Shown in pieces: positions 1 to 7,774 of a stretch of 64,000 nucleotides of DNA. The stretch's first letter is position 1, and every line of letters begins with the position of its first letter. This stretch comes from Planctomycetes bacterium B3_Pla (GTDB lineage: Bacteria > Planctomycetota > Phycisphaerae > Sedimentisphaerales > Anaerobacaceae): contig NJBM01000022.1 in assembly GCA_005223045.1 (NCBI GenBank), positions 31,357 to 95,356 on the forward strand. Reading direction: 5' to 3'. The translations under genes and the position numbers were made by a program. Under the pieces are notes generated by a model, which was not told the origin of the DNA, made no database searches, and saw only the letters and a list, made by a program, of their open reading frames with translations.

Positions 1-1316
1 TCGATTGAACGGTCGGGGTGTCCGTTCGCAAGCTCTGCCTCGGCTTTGGCGAACTCGGTTTCACACTTATCGAGTTCCTTGGCAATCTTGTTGGCGGCAT
101 TGGGAGCGGAAGGTCCTTCAAGCAACTGGGCGGCATCAAGGTAGGCAAGAGTGGCATATAGCTGGCCGCTGGTGACCGAGGCATCGGGTGTTGATTTATC
201 GTATACTCCTTTTAACCACGCCTCCCTTTCCCTTTCTCTTTCTTTGAGCACTACCTTGTCGTTCTCCTGTGTATCTGCATACTCTTCATGCTCTTCATGC
301 TCTTCATGCTCTTCATGCTCTTCATACTCTTCATACTCTTCGGGTTGGGTGCTGAGTTCCACGTACTCGATGCTGGCATAACGTTTCCATGACCACCAGG
401 ACCAGAGCCTAATACCCAGCGGAACACTCATAAGAATTAACAAGGCGATGATGCCGTATCGCAAAGCTTGCCCAAGAGACAACTCCCCTTTCTCCAGGCT
501 GCTAAACCACCTGTTGTATAGCTGGTCATACTCGCCTGTATCCCTGATGGTCGCTAGACCCTCATTGAGTTTGAACAGGAGGAATAAATTGTCCTTTTTC
601 ACGGCAAAACGAAGCTTCATCGGACTGAAAGGTTCGCCCACCGATTTGATGTTGTGGGCCTCGATCTGTTTGAGATAGTGGAGAGCTTCCAGTCGCCGCA
701 GCAGTGCGCAGTCGTACTCGCCCGAGGCCAGAAGGCGCAGGGCGGTTGGTGTGTTGCTCACAGTAACAATTTTCGCCACGTTGGCCTCCTGCGCAAGAGA
801 ATCGCCTGAGACTGCGCCGCGGGCCACAATTACCTGCTTGCCGGACAAGTCGGCGATGGACTTTATGCCAGAGTCCTCGCAAACGAAGATGCTGTGTTGG
901 GCGGTAACGTATGGGATGGAGAAATCCAATGACTCGGCCCATTCAGGGGTCTTGCATACGCCGATCATGACGTCTATCTTGCCGGAGACAAGCTCTTGTC
1001 TGATCTCCCGGCTGTTGCCAAGGCCGATGTGAGCGTTCAGGCCGGCCGCCGCCGCCGCTGCCTGAAACAACTGGTTACTAAATCCGGTGATGTTTCCCCC
1101 TTCAGTCAGGAAACTGTACGGCTTACAAGCATCAACTCCTTTGGCGATAATCGCGCGTTCTTGGATTGCAAAATTCCTGCTGTTGGGGTCTGGATGACCT
1201 TCCACCGACGTTCGCTCTCTCGCGTTTGTGGTAGAGTCAATAGCCGTCCCGCTGAGCAAAACCGTGACTGTCAGCAAGGCAAACAGCACGATGAAAATGC
1301 GCAGCAGTTGCGCCAT
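1..1316 (-). CDS. Exported solute-binding (SBP_bac_3-like) membrane protein, C-terminus beyond window
   Basis: The frame is open from an ATG at 1316 to the left edge, so about 438 residues are visible and the C-terminus is missing. Residues 1-25 form a signal peptide (MAQLLRIFIVLFALL...). Residues about 45-265 resemble the periplasmic amino-acid-binding fold of ABC-type SBP family 3, with stretches such as KIDVMIGV, LDFSIPYV and IADLSGKQVIVARG. A transmembrane segment follows at about 279-300, then a tract alternating EEY and EEH (about 325-345) and a charged, probably cytoplasmic, helical region. SBP-TM arrangements usually feed a cytoplasmic signalling domain, which would lie off the window; no lytic or kinase domain is visible. 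The fold assignment is by motif and pattern only. No neighbour on the same strand is visible to the right. Confidence 0.75.
   Translation of the reverse strand, partial: MAQLLRIFIVLFALLTVTVLLSGTAIDSTTNARERTSVEGHPDPNSRNFAIQERAIIAKGVDACKPYSFLTEGGNITGFSNQLFQAAAAAAGLNAHIGLGNSREIRQELVSGKIDVMIGVCKTPEWAESLDFSIPYVTAQHSIFVCEDSGIKSIADLSGKQVIVARGAVSGDSLAQEANVAKIVTVSNTPTALRLLASGEYDCALLRRLEALHYLKQIEAHNIKSVGEPFSPMKLRFAVKKDNLFLLFKLNEGLATIRDTGEYDQLYNRWFSSLEKGELSLGQALRYGIIALLILMSVPLGIRLWSWWSWKRYASIEYVELSTQPEEYEEYEEHEEHEEHEEHEEYADTQENDKVVLKEREREREAWLKGVYDKSTPDASVTSGQLYATLAYLDAAQLLEGPSAPNAANKIAKELDKCETEFAKAEAELANGHPDRSI
281..342. repeat. 9-bp coding microsatellite (EEY/EEH repeat)
   Basis: About seven tandem copies of a 9-bp unit (on the minus strand GAAGAGCAT or GAAGAGTAT) lie inside the solute-binding gene and encode alternating Glu-Glu-His and Glu-Glu-Tyr. 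Because the unit is a multiple of three, copy-number change would lengthen the acidic linker without shifting the frame. Confidence 0.85.
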
Positions 1317-1639
1317 AGTGAAGCCTCTTGCGCACCTTCCCCCCAAACCACTCTTTCTTTCCCAGAGGGTGGATTTGCCCAAGTAAGCTCTGCAACCGTC
1401 AGCAGGAGTCTTTTTCGTCATTTTGTTATTTTATAAGCATAAACAACGTTTTAACTGTGTACAGATTTCCCGACCTAAGTTTCTTAGGACTTTCAGAAGA
1501 CATATTTTTATCCCATCCAGTTTTTGGACGTACGGTCTTCCTTACACTTATTTAATCTGGCACAGGAAACATCGGCAAAAAAACAGCCCAAATTCAGCAA
1601 TTATAGAGGTGTTTGCCCAGATTACTTGTGCCGGAGGGA

Positions 1640-1668
1640 TTGACAAATGGTCCGATATTGCGTATAAA
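1640..1668 (+). promoter_or_regulatory. Sigma-70-type promoter of the pseudopilin gene
   Basis: TTGACA at 1640-1645 is separated by exactly 17 bases from TATAAA at 1663-1668. This is close to the bacterial consensus and points toward the gene at 1847. Nothing else is recognisable in the upstream intergenic stretch 1317-1639. Confidence 0.65.
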
Positions 1669-1675
1669 TAAAGGG

Positions 1676-1846
1676 TGAAAGATTTTCTTGACGCAAACGC
1701 AAACGCAAAACTATCTTTGCATTGTTTCTTTGAAAAGTGACGGAGTCATTCGGAAACGCCGGACTCGGCGGGTAAGGCGCGCGCAGCACCGTGCGGATCC
1801 GGCGAACGTCAAGTGCCCGCATCAGACGCTTTTATGAGGTGTAATC
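1676..1846 (+). other. Long structured 5' leader of the pseudopilin gene
   Basis: About 170 bases separate the predicted transcription start from the ATG. The first part carries the iterated unit ACGCAA; the second part is GC-rich with competing helices, for example CGCCG/CGGCG at 1757-1770 and GAGTC/GACTC at 1744-1766. A ribosome binding site (GAGGTG) precedes the start. It does not match any riboswitch core I know. Confidence 0.35.
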
Positions 1847-2632
1847 ATGCTGAAAAAGGGTTTTACACTCATCGAGCTGCTTGTAGTAATTGCCGTCATC
1901 GCTCTGCTGATGGGCATCATCATGCCGGCCCTCAACATGGCCAGAGACCAGGGTCGCAGGGCATCCTGCATGAGTAACATGCGTCAAGTGGGTCTGGCCC
2001 TGATGATGTACCAGGATGAGTACGAAAAAACTCCCCCGAAGACTCAGGCGGTTTACGACTACGCCAGTCCCGCTGCCCGGGACAACGTTTTGAAGCTGTT
2101 ACGGCCGTTTGTTGCCGCCGAAGACCCTGACCGCGCGACCCCTGTTTACGCCTGTCCGGCTCTTAAGCCGAATCCGAACCCGGCCTATGCACCTTCTCGC
2201 GTAAGCCGGACCGGATACCTGGTCAACTCCGTCGTTATGGGACGGCGGGTGGCGGTTATTCCGAGTCCCGGCAGAGTCATCGCCATGCAGGAGGGGTGGT
2301 CTCTGTCCAACCATCTCTGGGTCCAGCCCGAGCCGAACAATCGCAGCGCGGCCGCGCTGGCGGGACTGGAGCCGACACGGTATCAGGAATGGCACATGTT
2401 TGCCAACCAGAGCGATCACTCGTCATGGTTCACTAAGGAGCGCCGCGAGCAGACTTCCAATGTCCATAATGACGGCGGCAATTTCATTTTTTCCGACGGC
2501 CACGCCGACTACAAAAAATACTGGGACCGCGGCAGCGGCGATTACGGACTTGTCGATCCGGCAACAAAAACCAGTGTTCCATACGAGCCAACCCGCGCAA
2601 GCACCACCAGGTCGTTTGACCCGGCCTTTTAG
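1847..2632 (+). CDS. Prepilin-like protein with H-X9-DG tail motif
   Basis: This 261-residue protein starts with a type IV prepilin leader: MLKKG then FTLIELLVV, with the processing Gly at 5 and the conserved Glu at +5, followed by a hydrophobic helix to about residue 27. Near the C-terminus His-Asn-Asp-Gly-Gly...Phe-Ser-Asp-Gly fits the H-X9-DG motif of the planctomycete and Lentisphaera prepilin-type family. These proteins occur in large paralogous sets and are thought to be processed by the type II secretion/pilin peptidase and displayed in the envelope; their role is unknown. GAGGTG lies upstream of the ATG. It stands alone after a strong promoter, and a lipoprotein gene follows 13 bases downstream, possibly co-transcribed. 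Confidence 0.9.
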   Translation: MLKKGFTLIELLVVIAVIALLMGIIMPALNMARDQGRRASCMSNMRQVGLALMMYQDEYEKTPPKTQAVYDYASPAARDNVLKLLRPFVAAEDPDRATPVYACPALKPNPNPAYAPSRVSRTGYLVNSVVMGRRVAVIPSPGRVIAMQEGWSLSNHLWVQPEPNNRSAAALAGLEPTRYQEWHMFANQSDHSSWFTKERREQTSNVHNDGGNFIFSDGHADYKKYWDRGSGDYGLVDPATKTSVPYEPTRASTTRSFDPAF

Positions 2633-2645
2633 CCTCGATGCCATT

Positions 2646-3098
2646 ATGATGATTGAATGGGAAAAGTTGCAAAGTTGCAAAGGCACAGAGTTGCAAAGGG
2701 GCAAAGGCACAGAGGCACAAAGGCACAAAGTTATAACAGGCCCCTCTGCGCCTTTGTTTCTTACCTGTCTGGGCATGGTCTTTCTACTATTCGGTTGCGG
2801 CAAGAATCCGGAAGCGGACGCGACCGCTGAGCTGGCCGCCAGTTTCGAGGATTCACCGGCCAAGGAAGATGTTATCAAAGCCAACGCCGCCTTCGATGAG
2901 GGCCGGTATAAGGAATCGCTTCAATTGCTCCATAAGGTGGCCGGTAGAGGAGACCTGACCGAGCGCCAGAAAAAGGCAATGGCGGGCATTGTCGGCCAGT
3001 TGCTCAAAGCCGTCCATGAAGACCCCGAGCTTTCCAAAGACATCCAACTCCATCGTCTGATGGAGCTATTAGTCTTGAGAACCATGGGCGAAACTTGA
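2646..3098 (+). CDS. Small predicted lipoprotein, TPR-like
   Basis: No family is recognised. From the ATG at 2646 the product is 150 residues. Its first 36 residues are encoded by an A/G-rich tandem repeat and look unlike a normal N-terminus; a hydrophobic stretch LTCLGMVFLLFGC then gives a lipobox-like Cys. The true start may therefore be a later codon such as the ATG at about 2775, with the repeat inserted upstream. After the Cys comes a Lys/Glu-rich helical part in which 'FDEGRYKESLQLLHKV' resembles a tetratricopeptide helix pair. The last 30 bases overlap the convergent pectate lyase gene. Confidence 0.55.
   Translation: MMIEWEKLQSCKGTELQRGKGTEAQRHKVITGPSAPLFLTCLGMVFLLFGCGKNPEADATAELAASFEDSPAKEDVIKANAAFDEGRYKESLQLLHKVAGRGDLTERQKKAMAGIVGQLLKAVHEDPELSKDIQLHRLMELLVLRTMGET
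2664..2733. repeat. A/G-rich GCAAAGGCACAGA-type tandem repeat
   Basis: Imperfect copies of GCAAAG and GGCACAGA run for about 70 bases across the junction between the pseudopilin and lipoprotein genes. Similar 'ccacagaga' tandem repeats occur at 20425-20471. The unit is not of fixed length and no spacer structure is present, so it is not a CRISPR array. Confidence 0.6.
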
Positions 3099-4742
3099 AC
3101 CGCTTCTGCCTTGGCTCGACAAGAAATGCAGATACTCTTCGATGTTGGTGTAACCGTCGGCGTCGAGGTCGCCGTTTCCGTCGGAAGGGTTCTGCGGATC
3201 CAATCCTATCTGCCGCTCCCATTCATCAGACATTCCGTCGTGGTCCGAGTCGGCCGGCGGGGTCCCGCCGGCGAGTTTGGCATAGCCGCCCACCTCGTCG
3301 GGCGAATCAATGATCGAGCCGGTGCCGTTCTTTACGTCGGCAACCACACGTCGGTCAACCGCATCTCGCTGCGGCGCCGTCGCCCCGGCCCGTGCCGGCA
3401 CAATCTCCATCGCCTCGGCTGCGCTTTGGGAGGAAATATGAGGTGCTGCGTACCTACTTAGACTTCGATAGGCCTGCGGCGCGACACCTTTCTCTCCCCA
3501 GCCGAAGCCGACAAGGTTCCATTCGTCCATATTCGGGTCGGGACGATGCGGGCCAAGATTGCCCTGGACGTAAATCCTGGGATTGCCTTCCGCAAAAAGG
3601 ATCTCGTACGGGCCGCGATTTGTCGAAGGGCCTGCGATGAAGTAGTTGCCGACGAAGTTCAAGAACGTGTTCGAGCCGTAGTCGGTTATCTCTGCCGGCA
3701 GCACTCCCCAATTGTAAATCACGTTGTTCACAATGTCGTGCGTGCCGCCCTCGGAGATCAACGGATTGCGAAAGTCGTTGTGTGCGAGCAGATTATGATG
3801 CACCGATACGTTGTAAGAGCTGTCCCCGATAAGCAGGCCTGCACTGTGCGTCTTCTTGCGGTGCCGGCTCCTGTTCAAGGCCTCGCTGATTATCGACCAC
3901 GAGATTGTAATGTCGTGTGCTCCATACCATGTGCTGACGGTTTCATCTTCGCCCCAGCTCGCAGAGATATGGTCCAGCACAACGTTGTAAGCGCCGTCAG
4001 GCCCGCCGCGTTGGCCCAGCATCGAAACGGCATCGTTTATGTCGGCGTCAACCGGCCCCTTATTGCCCGGCCGAACACGGAGATGCCGGATTAAAACATC
4101 GTGGGTAATGATTGTGATACCGGCGCCTTTGATACAAATCCCGCCGCCCGGCGCCGTTTGGCCCGCGATGGTCACGAACGGATGATTTATCTGCAGCTCT
4201 GATTTTAGCTCGATGGTTCCGCCGAGACGAAAAACGATGATGCGGGCAGAAGGATCGTTGACGGCTGCGCGAAGCGTCCCCGGCCCGTCGTCCGCCGGCG
4301 ACGTTACTGCGATGACCTTGCCGCCCCGCCCCGCGACGGTGCGCGTGCCAAAACCCTCAGCGCCGGGAAAAACGGGCAATCCAACCTGCGGCTCGAAAGA
4401 TCTCGGTGTGCTCGGATTCTTCGGAGTTTCCGGAGTCATGGCGCTGACAAACATGGGAATGCCAATTACTACCGCAAAGCAAACGAACAACAAGCCGCCC
4501 GCTCCCGCGAACAGCCAACCGGCCAGTTGTCGTGTGCGAATCATTTTGACGCCAAGGTACACCACGGCCAACGGGCATACGAGCATAGCCCCGAAGACAA
4601 CTGCCGGTCCGGGAAACTTCATCAGATAAGCATCGAAAATGTTGACTATCCGCAAGAGAAAGAGCAACGCCGTAGTCCAAAGGAGCAACGTGATGCCGAG
4701 CAGTAAGAGTGCCGTCTGAAAATATCGTGTTGACTTTCTCAT
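3069..4742 (-). CDS. Membrane-anchored PL1-type pectate lyase with calcium-repeat tail
   Basis: The 557-residue product has three N-terminal membrane helices (about residues 9-33, 45-67 and 75-100). A right-handed beta-helix lyase domain follows from about 125 ('PVFPGAEGFG', 'GRGGKVIAVTS', 'GGTIEL', 'HDVLIRHLRVRPG', 'VVLDHISASWGEDE', 'VHHNLLAHNDFRNP'), as in polysaccharide lyase family 1. The tail has 'DSDHDGMSDEWE' and 'DLDADGYTNIEEYL', paired calcium-binding loops of thrombospondin-3/dockerin type. It should cleave pectate by beta-elimination at the outer face of a membrane. Three helices ahead of a PL1 domain is unusual; most PL1 enzymes have only a signal peptide. GGAG sits 7 bases before the ATG. 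Confidence 0.9.
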   Translation of the reverse strand: MRKSTRYFQTALLLLGITLLLWTTALLFLLRIVNIFDAYLMKFPGPAVVFGAMLVCPLAVVYLGVKMIRTRQLAGWLFAGAGGLLFVCFAVVIGIPMFVSAMTPETPKNPSTPRSFEPQVGLPVFPGAEGFGTRTVAGRGGKVIAVTSPADDGPGTLRAAVNDPSARIIVFRLGGTIELKSELQINHPFVTIAGQTAPGGGICIKGAGITIITHDVLIRHLRVRPGNKGPVDADINDAVSMLGQRGGPDGAYNVVLDHISASWGEDETVSTWYGAHDITISWSIISEALNRSRHRKKTHSAGLLIGDSSYNVSVHHNLLAHNDFRNPLISEGGTHDIVNNVIYNWGVLPAEITDYGSNTFLNFVGNYFIAGPSTNRGPYEILFAEGNPRIYVQGNLGPHRPDPNMDEWNLVGFGWGEKGVAPQAYRSLSRYAAPHISSQSAAEAMEIVPARAGATAPQRDAVDRRVVADVKNGTGSIIDSPDEVGGYAKLAGGTPPADSDHDGMSDEWERQIGLDPQNPSDGNGDLDADGYTNIEEYLHFLSSQGRSGSSFAHGSQD

Positions 4743-4780
4743 CGAATCGCTCCAAAACCAAATCTATGCCGGGCAAGCGC

Positions 4781-5269
4781 TTAGCACGTCTTCTCCATTT
4801 TGTAATCGTCCATTATAAAACCGTTGCCGATGTCCTGAGCGAAAGAGCCGAGATTCGCGAAGCCGAGCTTTTCATACGCCCGTATCGTATCCGTATTGTT
4901 CTTGTTTACCGTAAGTGTGATTTTGCTAAGGGCCTTTTGCTTAGCCAGCTCTTCGAGAAATTCGACGGCTTTTCTTCCGTAGCCCCTGCCGCGCTGAGAA
5001 GCCCTGACATAAAGTTTGCTCAGGAACAGCTCATTCTCTTTCAGACAGACCCCCATATAGCCGATATAATCACTATCAGCCCTGAGCAGATAATACGAAT
5101 AGCCGTTTTCTATTTGCCCGGATATGGCTTTTTGTGACTGGAACTTTTCGAGCATATAATCGACCTGGGCCTTGCCGATGATAGGTGTGAAATGTTGGTT
5201 CCATATCTCGCAGGCCAGTTTCGCGACGATTTCTATCTGACTCGCATTTGACAATGTTTCGATAATCAT
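4781..5269 (-). CDS. GNAT family N-acetyltransferase
   Basis: This 162-residue protein is a full-length single GNAT domain. The acetyl-CoA pyrophosphate loop is 'RASQRGRGYGRKAVEFL' (about 93-110), preceded by the beta-4 strand 'LFLSKLYV' and followed by 'LTVNKNNTDTIRAYEKLGF', the typical C-terminal motif. The acceptor cannot be deduced; the family acetylates small amines, peptides or N-termini. The gene is 38 bases downstream of the pectate lyase start on the same strand, but functional coupling is unlikely. Confidence 0.9.
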   Translation of the reverse strand: MIIETLSNASQIEIVAKLACEIWNQHFTPIIGKAQVDYMLEKFQSQKAISGQIENGYSYYLLRADSDYIGYMGVCLKENELFLSKLYVRASQRGRGYGRKAVEFLEELAKQKALSKITLTVNKNNTDTIRAYEKLGFANLGSFAQDIGNGFIMDDYKMEKTC

Positions 5270-5489
5270 TCTTGTTTCTGCCCGATGGCGTTGGTCAACG
5301 TGGCAATACGCCGGCTAACAGACGATTATTATAACAGAACCGCGGCAACACTTGAAGTGTCGTGATTGCTGCGGAATTTGAAATAAGGATGTCCTTGGCA
5401 ATGTGGTTGCCGGGTGGATGCAACTCAGCTATAATCGCTGCGGCCAATGCGGCGTGTCGATACGAGAGCAAGGACAATCGTCAATCGAA

Positions 5490-5516
5490 AACTTGTACCA
5501 GCGAAAGCGGGTATCG
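5490..5516. repeat. Dispersed 27-bp repeat, copy A
   Basis: The stretch beginning AACTTGTACC and ending AGCGGGTATCG recurs in inverted orientation at 20268-20294 with two differences. Both copies are intergenic. The 5270-5545 intergenic region holds nothing else recognisable except a ribosome binding site for the next gene. Confidence 0.65.
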
Positions 5517-5545
5517 AAAATCGCAAATATATTGGAGTATAGAAA

Positions 5546-6220
5546 ATGCAACCTCTGATGATTGTTGGCTTTGTTGTGCTGTTTATCGTTGTTTTGGTTG
5601 TGGGTATTTTAGCCGCTCACAAGCGGCGCGAGGCGATGCGCACACTGGCGGCCAGGCTCGGTCTGCGGTTCGTCCCCGGAAAAGACCGCCATCTGGCCAA
5701 GCGCTACAGGTTTCTCAATAAGCTGCGGAGAGGATCGAATCGCTATGCGTACAACATCCTGTCCGGCAGATATCGGGACAGCGAAGTGACGGTATTCGAC
5801 TACCACTACCAAACCGGCTCCGGCAAGGACACCCACCACTACAACTTCTCGTTTTTCATCCTCCACCTGCCGGCGGCCTTCCCAGAACTGGTGATCGGTC
5901 CCGAAGGCATCTTCTCGAAGATCGCCCAGGCGGTGGGGTACGACGACATCGACTTCGAGTCGCACGAATTCTCCAGCAAGTTCTGTGTCCGCTCGGCCAA
6001 TAAGAAATTCGCCTACGATGTATGCAACTCCCGTATGATTGAGTACCTTCTGGCGAATCGTAATTTTAGCATAGAGATTGAGGACAGCGTCCTGGCCATC
6101 TCGTTCAATCGCCAATTGAAGCCGGAGTTGATAGAGCCGAATATCGAACGGCTCATGACTGTCAGGTCGCTGATGCCGGACTATCTGTTTTCAGGGAGGC
6201 AAGTATGTGGGTCCCTGTAG
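5546..6220 (+). CDS. Membrane-anchored protein of unknown function, partner of LemA
   Basis: The 224-residue product has one N-terminal membrane helix (about 5-27) followed by a soluble domain of about 190 residues with alternating strands ('YAYNILSGRYRDSEVTVFDYHYQTGSG', 'HHYNFSFFILHL'). It resembles the DUF3137-like proteins often encoded beside LemA, but I cannot name it. GGAG lies 10 bases before the ATG. Its last 16 bases overlap lemA, which indicates translational coupling and a shared transcript. Confidence 0.75.
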   Translation: MQPLMIVGFVVLFIVVLVVGILAAHKRREAMRTLAARLGLRFVPGKDRHLAKRYRFLNKLRRGSNRYAYNILSGRYRDSEVTVFDYHYQTGSGKDTHHYNFSFFILHLPAAFPELVIGPEGIFSKIAQAVGYDDIDFESHEFSSKFCVRSANKKFAYDVCNSRMIEYLLANRNFSIEIEDSVLAISFNRQLKPELIEPNIERLMTVRSLMPDYLFSGRQVCGSL

Positions 6221-6765
6221 CTATCGTAGCTGCCGTTATTTTACTGCCGATTATCTTTGTCATCCTGACCTACAACACATTAGTCGCTTTGCGAAACCAC
6301 ATTCGCGACGCATGGGCCAACATCGACACGGAGCTGAAGCGCCGGTACGATCTGATCCCCAATCTCGTAGCGACAGTCAAAGGCTACGCAGCCCACGAAA
6401 AGGGGATATTCGAGCGCATCACGCAACTGCGCGCGCAGTGTATGGCAAACAAGGGAGCTGTGCAGAAGCAGGCTGCGGACGAGAGCCAATTAGTCGATGC
6501 CCTGCAGAAGCTTATTGCTGTGGTGGAGAACTACCCAAAGCTGAAGTCCGACAAGAATTTCCTGGAACTCCAGCGAGAGCTGATCAATACCGAAGACCGC
6601 ATCCAGGCGGCAAGGCGTTTCTATAACGGCAACGTTCGAGACTACCGCAACAAATGCCAGATGTTCCCCAGCAGTATTATCGCCGGCGCATTCGGCTTCG
6701 AGTCCCAGGATTACTTCAACGTCGAATCCTCCGTCCGTGAGGTCCCCGACGCGGGCTTCGGATGA
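6205..6765 (+). CDS. lemA: LemA family membrane protein
   Basis: The 186-residue product has an N-terminal membrane helix (residues 4-24) and the LemA four-helix domain, with the signature 'YNTLVALRNHIRDAWANID', 'LKRRYDLIPNLVATVKGYA' and the C-terminal 'ARRFYNGNVRDYR...FP'. LemA proteins are envelope-associated and of unknown molecular role. GGGAGG precedes the ATG. It overlaps the preceding gene and ends just before a REP element that probably marks the end of the transcript. Confidence 0.93.
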   Translation: MWVPVAIVAAVILLPIIFVILTYNTLVALRNHIRDAWANIDTELKRRYDLIPNLVATVKGYAAHEKGIFERITQLRAQCMANKGAVQKQAADESQLVDALQKLIAVVENYPKLKSDKNFLELQRELINTEDRIQAARRFYNGNVRDYRNKCQMFPSSIIAGAFGFESQDYFNVESSVREVPDAGFG

Positions 6766-6779
6766 TCCGGATCAAGCCA

Positions 6780-6852
6780 TGTAGGATGGGCTTTAGCCCA
6801 TGCGGACATAAAGGTAGTTTTTCAATCAGCATGGGCTAAAGCCCATCCTACA
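6780..6852. repeat. GTAG-type REP pair (BIME-like), copy 1
   Basis: Perfect 24-base inverted arms (6780-6803 and 6829-6852) are separated by 25 bases. Each arm is itself a hairpin, ATGGGC-TTTA-GCCCAT and ATGGGC-TAAA-GCCCAT, with the foot GTAGG on the outside. The GTAG foot followed by a palindrome is the hallmark of REP sequences mobilised by REP-associated tyrosine transposases. No such transposase is in the window. Confidence 0.85.
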
Positions 6853-7774
6853 AATCCTTTTGCACCCCGTTTCCCTTGGTGGATGCGCGTATCTTGCGGG
6901 CGCGGTCCACCAGGGTGTTGAAGATTTTGTGCTGGACTTGCTTATCGAGTGTCATTTCCGGGTGCCATTGTATGCCGATGATCCATCCCTTGTTGTCGGC
7001 TGAATCAGCTTCTATAGCTTCGATTGTATCGCCGGGGCCGGTTGCGGCTATCCTTACCCCCGGAGCGGGCCTGGCGACGCAGTTGCCGTGGGTGCTGACA
7101 ACCTTTTCCATGTGGGTGACGCCGAAGATTTCAGCGAGTTTGCTGTCGGGTGCAATATCGACCGCGTGGCCCCTCAAAACAAGATGTTGTTTCTTGATCT
7201 CCGGCTCCAGGCGCAGGTTCCGGACCGTGCCGCCCATAGCGACATTAATGATCTGACAGCCCCGGCAGATGCCGAGGATGGGCAGGCCCTTCTCTCGTGC
7301 CGCTCGAATCAGGGCGATCTCGAAGTCGTCGCGCAAACGATGGACGAGCATGGTGGCGTTCGGGTCGCCTCCGTAAAGATTGGGGTCCACGTCGCCGCCG
7401 CCGGGCAGGAGCACGCCGTCGATTCGTTTGTCTTCGAGCAGCGACTCGACCGCTGCCGGATCGACAGGCTCGCCCGCCGCGTCGGGGCGCAGCGTCACGA
7501 GGCGCCCGCCGGCAGCCGCCATGACACGCTGGAACGGCGTATCGGTTATACCGACCCGGCCCAGCAGTGAGTTGTCTAATGAGAAGGCAATCCGCGGAGC
7601 GTCCGCCGGCACGCGAGAGTTTGTCCAGACCGGATAGACCAGGCGGAACAATACAAAGGCGCCGATCAGAATGACAAACGCAATCGCGATCCGGCGAAGC
7701 CAGCGTTTCAGGCGTTTGGCAGGCGGTTTCGCTTCGGCGGGAGTTTCGGATTTTTCGTCATTCTTCGTTTTCAC
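6848..7774 (-). CDS. Membrane-anchored class I glutamine amidotransferase-like hydrolase (peptidase C26/PuuD type)
   Basis: The 308-residue product has a charged cytoplasmic N-terminus and a membrane helix (about 29-48), then a class I amidotransferase domain. 'LLPGGGDVDPNLYGG' and 'GICRGCQ' (nucleophile Cys170) are followed by His271 and Glu273 in 'QWHPE', completing the triad. The closest known group hydrolyses gamma-glutamyl amides such as gamma-glutamyl-GABA. The start overlaps the end of the upstream ATP-grasp gene by 17 bases, so the two are translationally coupled; a ligase and hydrolase acting on the same bond type is a plausible inference. Its TAG stop is supplied by the GTAG foot of the adjacent REP element. 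A membrane anchor is uncommon in this family. Confidence 0.85.
   Translation of the reverse strand: MKTKNDEKSETPAEAKPPAKRLKRWLRRIAIAFVILIGAFVLFRLVYPVWTNSRVPADAPRIAFSLDNSLLGRVGITDTPFQRVMAAAGGRLVTLRPDAAGEPVDPAAVESLLEDKRIDGVLLPGGGDVDPNLYGGDPNATMLVHRLRDDFEIALIRAAREKGLPILGICRGCQIINVAMGGTVRNLRLEPEIKKQHLVLRGHAVDIAPDSKLAEIFGVTHMEKVVSTHGNCVARPAPGVRIAATGPGDTIEAIEADSADNKGWIIGIQWHPEMTLDKQVQHKIFNTLVDRARKIRASTKGNGVQKDL

Noticed and set aside
281..342. CRISPR-like direct repeats
   Set aside because: Contiguous 9-bp units without spacers inside an open reading frame.
1676..1846. c-di-GMP or other known riboswitch
   Set aside because: None of the conserved cores I know (for example the GEMM GGCAAAC/GACGCAAAG pattern) is present in the right order.
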